The notes below the pieces were generated by a model that saw only the letters and a program-made list of their open reading frames with translations, did not search any database and had not been told where the DNA came from. A stretch of 64,000 nucleotides of DNA from the NCBI GenBank assembly GCA_003991915.1, contig RQTK01000336.1, positions 17,501-81,500 on the forward strand. The letters run 5' to 3'. The position numbers and the translations under genes are program-made. Positions 59,501 to 64,000 of this stretch are shown here, in pieces. The stretch comes from Elysia chlorotica (taxonomy: Eukaryota; Mollusca; Gastropoda; Plakobranchidae). Within the stretch, counting starts at the first letter, position 1. The number at the start of each line of letters is the position of its first letter.

Positions 59501-61000
59501 TCCCATTCATGATTCAAGACAAAGAGACTTTTTTTGAAAATTCGGTTAATTGGTATATGGGAATACTTGAAAAAATACGCTAAGCCACGGGTAATTTAAC
59601 ATAAATTTGGACCTGCATTCAGTGATCTTAATTTAATTCGAATAATCATAAACCACACGGATATGGTTTTTGGACACTTCGGCATTCACATCTATTCCTA
59701 GTTTAAGGATAACCGATTTTGGTTAACCACAACATAAAATATGGTTTATGTCGCCTTGCACGAACTGGCATTGTTATGTTCTATGAGTACATCGTTTTTC
59801 CTTGTGTTTTATATATCCTGCCACCAAAATAGACGACCAGACAGGAAAAAAACGCGAAAGGAAAATCGTTTATAGCTTCAAATTAACCGAGTATTTTCAT
59901 TAGCACGATTCTTGTTTCCAAATGTGTCGGTTTGTTTGGTCGATTTAAAGCAGATGTTGAGCTTCATCTTCGTTTGTGTAGTTAAGATTCTTTTTTACAT
60001 TTCGGCTTATATATAATAATTTATATGATATATGATTCTTCCGAAATAAGTTTGTTAAAATATTCTTGTCCTTCTTTGATTTGTTGTATAAACAACTGTA
60101 TTTTTCCGTATCCTTACCCAAAATGTTTATTTAATGCCACGGTAAGTATAAATTATTGTCATGGCGTGTGCTTTTTAATTTCCTTAAAATAAAAATGTCC
60201 TTTTTCATCTAACTACTTTTCTCTGTTTAGTTACACATTTAATATCTATCAACCTATCCGTTTATCTACCCATCACCAACTTTCCTACCAATAAATTTTT
60301 CGATGTATCGATATATCTATCTATCTATATAATTATATAATTGATATACTGAATTATATATTTAATATATTATTATACCTGTGGGTCAATCCATCTATCC
60401 AGCTATAAGCATGCTACTTACATTTATTTTCAAACTACTGTTCCTGGAGAAAAAGAGCATGCTCTGTGGCCCCTCTTTACGGCGATTTTGTTGTTGTTTT
60501 TTCTTTGTTTCCATTTCTCCCTCTGTCTTTTGTGTTCTTAGTAGATGTTTCCTATGTATAGGTGAAGAGAATTACTTTTCTTTCCTTTAACCTTTTTTTT
60601 TTTTTCAAAATAATCTGAAAACCTCTCAATCAAGCATATTGTACAGCTGGTGGTAAATATGGCTTTGTTTTTGTTTGTGTTTTTTTTTAATTTGTTGTCC
60701 GACTATTTGCAAAGGTAAATTGAAATCTGTGCTGCAGTTTTTTTTTAATTTTTATATATTTTCACTGAATGTTTGTTCTAGCGTGTACTTCTCTTAATTC
60801 AAAACTGAATTTGTGTTGATTGAACCTAGTCCTAAACTGGTTTTCGGTCATTCCTATACATGTCTAGATTATTATTGTCTTTTTTTCTGCACTTCAAATA
60901 TATAACAAACTTGTTCAGAAGGAATTTTTTTTTTAAAAGTTCACACTAAAAAACTATGGAGAAACCTCTATCGCGATTGAACATAATTACATAAATACTA
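56539..61000. other. unannotated AT-rich sequence, 4.5 kb
   Basis: No supported gene or RNA. Notable only for an AATAAA at 56786-56791, a CT-rich stretch at about 59130-59225, and an AT-rich TATC/TATA stretch at 60310-60380. This is the longest part of the window without a recognised repeat. Confidence 0.45.
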
Positions 61001-61149
61001 CTCACCTCCATTATGATCAGAAATAGACAGTCACAGCAAAAGTTAATGTAGATCGACAGTTAACCTCAGTCAGAAAATTAACAGGAACGGTGGTACACAT
61101 GTTTCTAGCCGAGATTATCATATCCTCTCACAAGTCGGTTTCTAATTCT
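61001..61149 (+). mobile_element. dispersed repeat, copy 1 (left part defined)
   Basis: CTCACCTCCATTATGATCAG onward matches 63852-64000 with only a handful of differences. The right limit is unknown because copy 2 runs off the window. Copy 1 leads into a 117-codon open frame (61090-61443) with ordinary composition and no recognised domain. That frame may belong to the repeat. Confidence 0.8.
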
Positions 61150-61974
61150 ACCGGAAGTCAGTCAGCAGACATTAGAGGGTCTTATAGCTCGATCACAGAT
61201 ATCGCAAAAAGTGCAGTCGCTGCAGGGGCATTAGCCCGTCTTTCTTATCAAGTCAATGGGCTGGTTGGATTCGTGCATACCGCAAGCATACGGCCGCTTA
61301 CAACAATAATAATTCTATTTGGATACGTCAGGCATGTGGTTGTCCGACATGCTAATAATACCGTCTTAACGGTAATAAGGTTTATAAAATCGGTCTACAT
61401 CTCAAAAACAAAACAAAACAAAAACAACCATAGCTTAACTTAAATGGTTGAATACAGCTCACTAAGAAGCATTTGTGAACATTTAAGATATTTTTTTAAA
61501 CGCTGAATCCGAATGTGACATTTTATTAGTCACTAAAATAAAGTTTTCGAAAAAAACTGTAAAAGATTTAAAATGCTCCAGCTGAGTAAGTTGCTACTAA
61601 AGGGCTTGAATTTTTCTCCCGTCGAAGATAGATTGCACACATGCATGCGAGCAATGTCCAAGGCTTCCAAAATATCAAAGTCACCGAAGTAGACAACACA
61701 TTGTGTATAGAGTTCAAGTGAATTATACCATTCAAATAGTAGGAACAGTTGGATCATTTCTCCTTGTTGCAGTGTTGGCTGGTTAGGCTGTACAAACAAA
61801 AAACTGTCTGAGTATCAATTTAAACTAACTCTGGTATTGGTGTATAAGTGGTAGATAATAATTATGTTCCCTCCAATCATTTCGGTGACTTGGACTGTTC
61901 TTATGGAAGCCTCGCCAATGCCCCGATGTCCTTATTACACACTCAGACCGAATGTATATACGGCACGCATAAGA
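61150..61974. other. unannotated sequence, possibly the rest of the dispersed repeat
   Basis: Contains two small hairpin words near 61333-61380 (GCATGT...ACATGC and TACCGT...ACGGTA). The minus-strand frame 61533-61799 (88 codons) is unrecognised. Confidence 0.35.
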
Positions 61975-62152
61975 CCTACACATACTGTTGGGTTGGTGTC
62001 AGTACAATATGACCGACTGAGACATGAGTCCGTGTGGTCTCCACCCTGTCTCGGGTGTGGCAGCATATAAAATTGTCAGACGTTAGTCTTGGGTTTCATC
62101 CACATATAGTCTATATAGTGCCGATGTTGGATGTTATGCAATCAACTCAACG
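61975..62152 (+). mobile_element. SINE, 5'-truncated
   Basis: Begins near GGGTTGGTGTCAGTACAATA, with CCCTGTCTCGGGTGTGGCAG, CTATATAGTGCCGATGTTGG and a terminus AATCAACTCAAC. The head is missing. Confidence 0.85.
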
Positions 62153-63851
62153 GCTATGAGTATGACTCCGCAGCATGAATTGGCTGCTTACGTAGAAGTC
62201 TCTTTATAGAGCGTAGGGGCTGGGGTTGGTTTTGGGGACTCAGAATGTTGATCAGACAGGGGTGTATTTACAATTTATTGATGGTTCATAATGATAAAAA
62301 AAAAAACAAATGTTATATACATATACGCCAACAATAATCTAGTATTTTACAAAATAATGCTTGCAGTAATAAAGAGGCTTAGACATAAAAACGTGAATTT
62401 TTTTTATTTATTTTTAATAATTATAAAATATGCATAACTTTATTAGAAAAGGTAACCAATCTTTTAGTTTTAAAGACTATAGTGATTGTGTTTGCGTGAA
62501 TCATATTTTTTTAATTCTAAATACATGTATTAATCTGTTATACACAATTTTAGAACAATGTTTATATTTAATTATCTTTTTAACAAGCATGTCACAGTAC
62601 AACATTATTTGCTCTTATACTTCAAGCATTTGTATTGCATAAGCTGTTGTTCATTGGTCAATGCACAGTTTAGAAACTGACATAAATTGTTTTTTTTTAA
62701 ATTATTTTTAACACGTGAATTTTATGCGACGTCGGAGTCTTACTTCAGGACGCATGCTCGCAGTCAGAAATTCCGTCTCTCTCATTTTGAGTGAATTATC
62801 CTTTGGAATATTTTAATGAAGCTATTTATCTCGTTCATTCTCTTCGCACATCGATCTAAAGCTGAAAGGTGTTAATGAACCGTAACGATGTTTTTGTTTT
62901 TTGCTATTTGGTCTTTGTTGCTTATTATTTTTTTTATTTTTTTTTGTACTTGTTTTCTGTGTGATTCTCACATATTGTGAAACCCGTTTTTGATTTAAAA
63001 AACAAAACAAAAAAACTTACAATTTTTCAAAACGTTTAGAATATTTTAAGAATGTTGCGTCAAGTAAATCTTATAACAGTAAAATGCTTTGCTACAGAGA
63101 GAATTTCAACTCAATTGTGTCGGAATCTCTTCGAACTGTCTTCTTAATCGTTCTACCAGGAAATGGAATTTTGGGCGGCTGTGCTGTTTATGGCTTCAAA
63201 ATCTCCGATGCCCTTATTCAGTCTCACAGATTGGACCGTATTTCAAGTAGATGAATGAATTCTTTTATCAAAATCGAACATAAGCCAAGAATTTGAATGA
63301 TGCATTTTTTTTCAAACGTTAGACTTTGATCAATGTCCAATTGCATTTAATACACACCCAAGAACATCGTTGTTGATGCATTTTAAAAAAATTAGCATTG
63401 GAAACAAGGTTCAAAATTAATTATTTAATGCAATGTCTAAGAAGATATAGCAACGTCAAAGTCCGACCTTATTTTTATACCCCCTGCATACCAACTAGAA
63501 CAGGTATGCTATCTCACCCATTGATCACTTTGGAAAGCCACTTTCTTGTTACAAAACAAGTTTTTACACGAGCGAAGATAACCCGTCAAACAGATAACCC
63601 AGGCCTTAAAAGTAGAACAAATTACAGATATTGCGCAGACCTAGAAGAAATAGATGTATTGATCCGCCCTACCTCTGACTAGATGAATTTTTTAAGTCAA
63701 TAATTATTATCAACTCTGATTATACATAGGTGGAACTAGAAGTAATTGTACTGCAAGTTATTACTTTAACATACATTTTTGTTTTGCCTCTCTATTTTCT
63801 GTTTCCCCCTCTCTATAGGTTGATCGATTGTTTTATCTAGTTCACCCCCCC
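62153..63851. other. unannotated AT-rich sequence
   Basis: No supported gene. The 94-codon frame 63398-63682 (+) lacks recognised motifs. Confidence 0.4.
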
Positions 63852-64000
63852 CTCACCTCCATTATGATCAGAAAGTGTACAGTCACAGCAAAAGTTAATG
63901 TAGATCGACGGTTAACCTCAGTCAGAAAATTAACAGGAACGGTGGTACACATGTTTCTAGCCGAGATTATCATCTCGTCTCACAAGTCGGTTTCTAATTC
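63852..64000 (+). mobile_element. dispersed repeat, copy 2, cut by the window end
   Basis: Near-identical to 61001-61149, in the same orientation, and still matching at the last base. The copies are 2.85 kb apart. Confidence 0.85.

Overview
The window is eukaryotic, AT-rich, gene-poor genomic DNA from an animal. It is packed with SINEs, very long dinucleotide and tetranucleotide arrays ((CT)n, (GATA)n, (CTGT)n, (CAA)n, (CTA)n) and local tandem duplications. One intact protein-coding gene is visible: a single-exon, 693-codon class A GPCR at 51571-53652 (+). I see no rRNA, no functional tRNA, no CRISPR array, and no operon or bacterial signal. Repeat style plus the invertebrate-type receptor suggest a lophotrochozoan, most likely a gastropod mollusc. 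That assignment is inference, not something read directly from the sequence.

Layout. 0-9 kb: largely unrecognised AT-rich DNA with a full SINE at 535, a diverged tandem duplication (1.8-2.8 kb), a long imperfect hairpin (3556-3717), and a SINE inserted in an older dispersed repeat (5.8-6.3 kb). An assembly gap lies inside an (ATT)n array (6732-7038). 10-21 kb: a SINE, a 0.8-kb direct duplication (10.98/12.11 kb), (CTA)n arrays, GA/GATA arrays and two more duplications (17.5/17.9 and 19.4/20.4 kb). 21.9-25.3 kb: a 1.6-1.7-kb tandem duplication whose unit carries a dimeric SINE. 26-29 kb: degraded SINEs and a roughly 20-unit minisatellite (27988-28950). 30.27-34.0 kb: a 1.8-1.9-kb tandem duplication carrying a non-LTR retrotransposon C-terminal relic, a 5'-truncated SINE and the older dispersed repeat. 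A 360-bp segment that also occurs at 20.03 kb follows it. 34-51 kb: many SINEs, mostly minus-strand, long CT/GA arrays, short tandem duplications and a near-perfect hairpin (46195-46269). 51-54 kb: the GPCR gene with candidate TCF/LEF sites upstream and a palindromic NRF-1-like site just after the stop. 54-64 kb: AT-rich flank, a SINE dimer, a second gap inside (GA)n (56207-56497), and a dispersed repeat at 61.0 kb that recurs at the window edge.

The features do not form a pathway. The interest lies in two places. First, the receptor keeps an aminergic/muscarinic-like scaffold but lacks the amine-binding Asp, the usual extracellular disulfide and the TM7 Tyr. Second, this locus has been shaped by repeated kilobase-scale tandem duplication and by SINEs that share one body but carry different tRNA-like heads. 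All homology statements come from reading the sequence by eye; no database search was possible.
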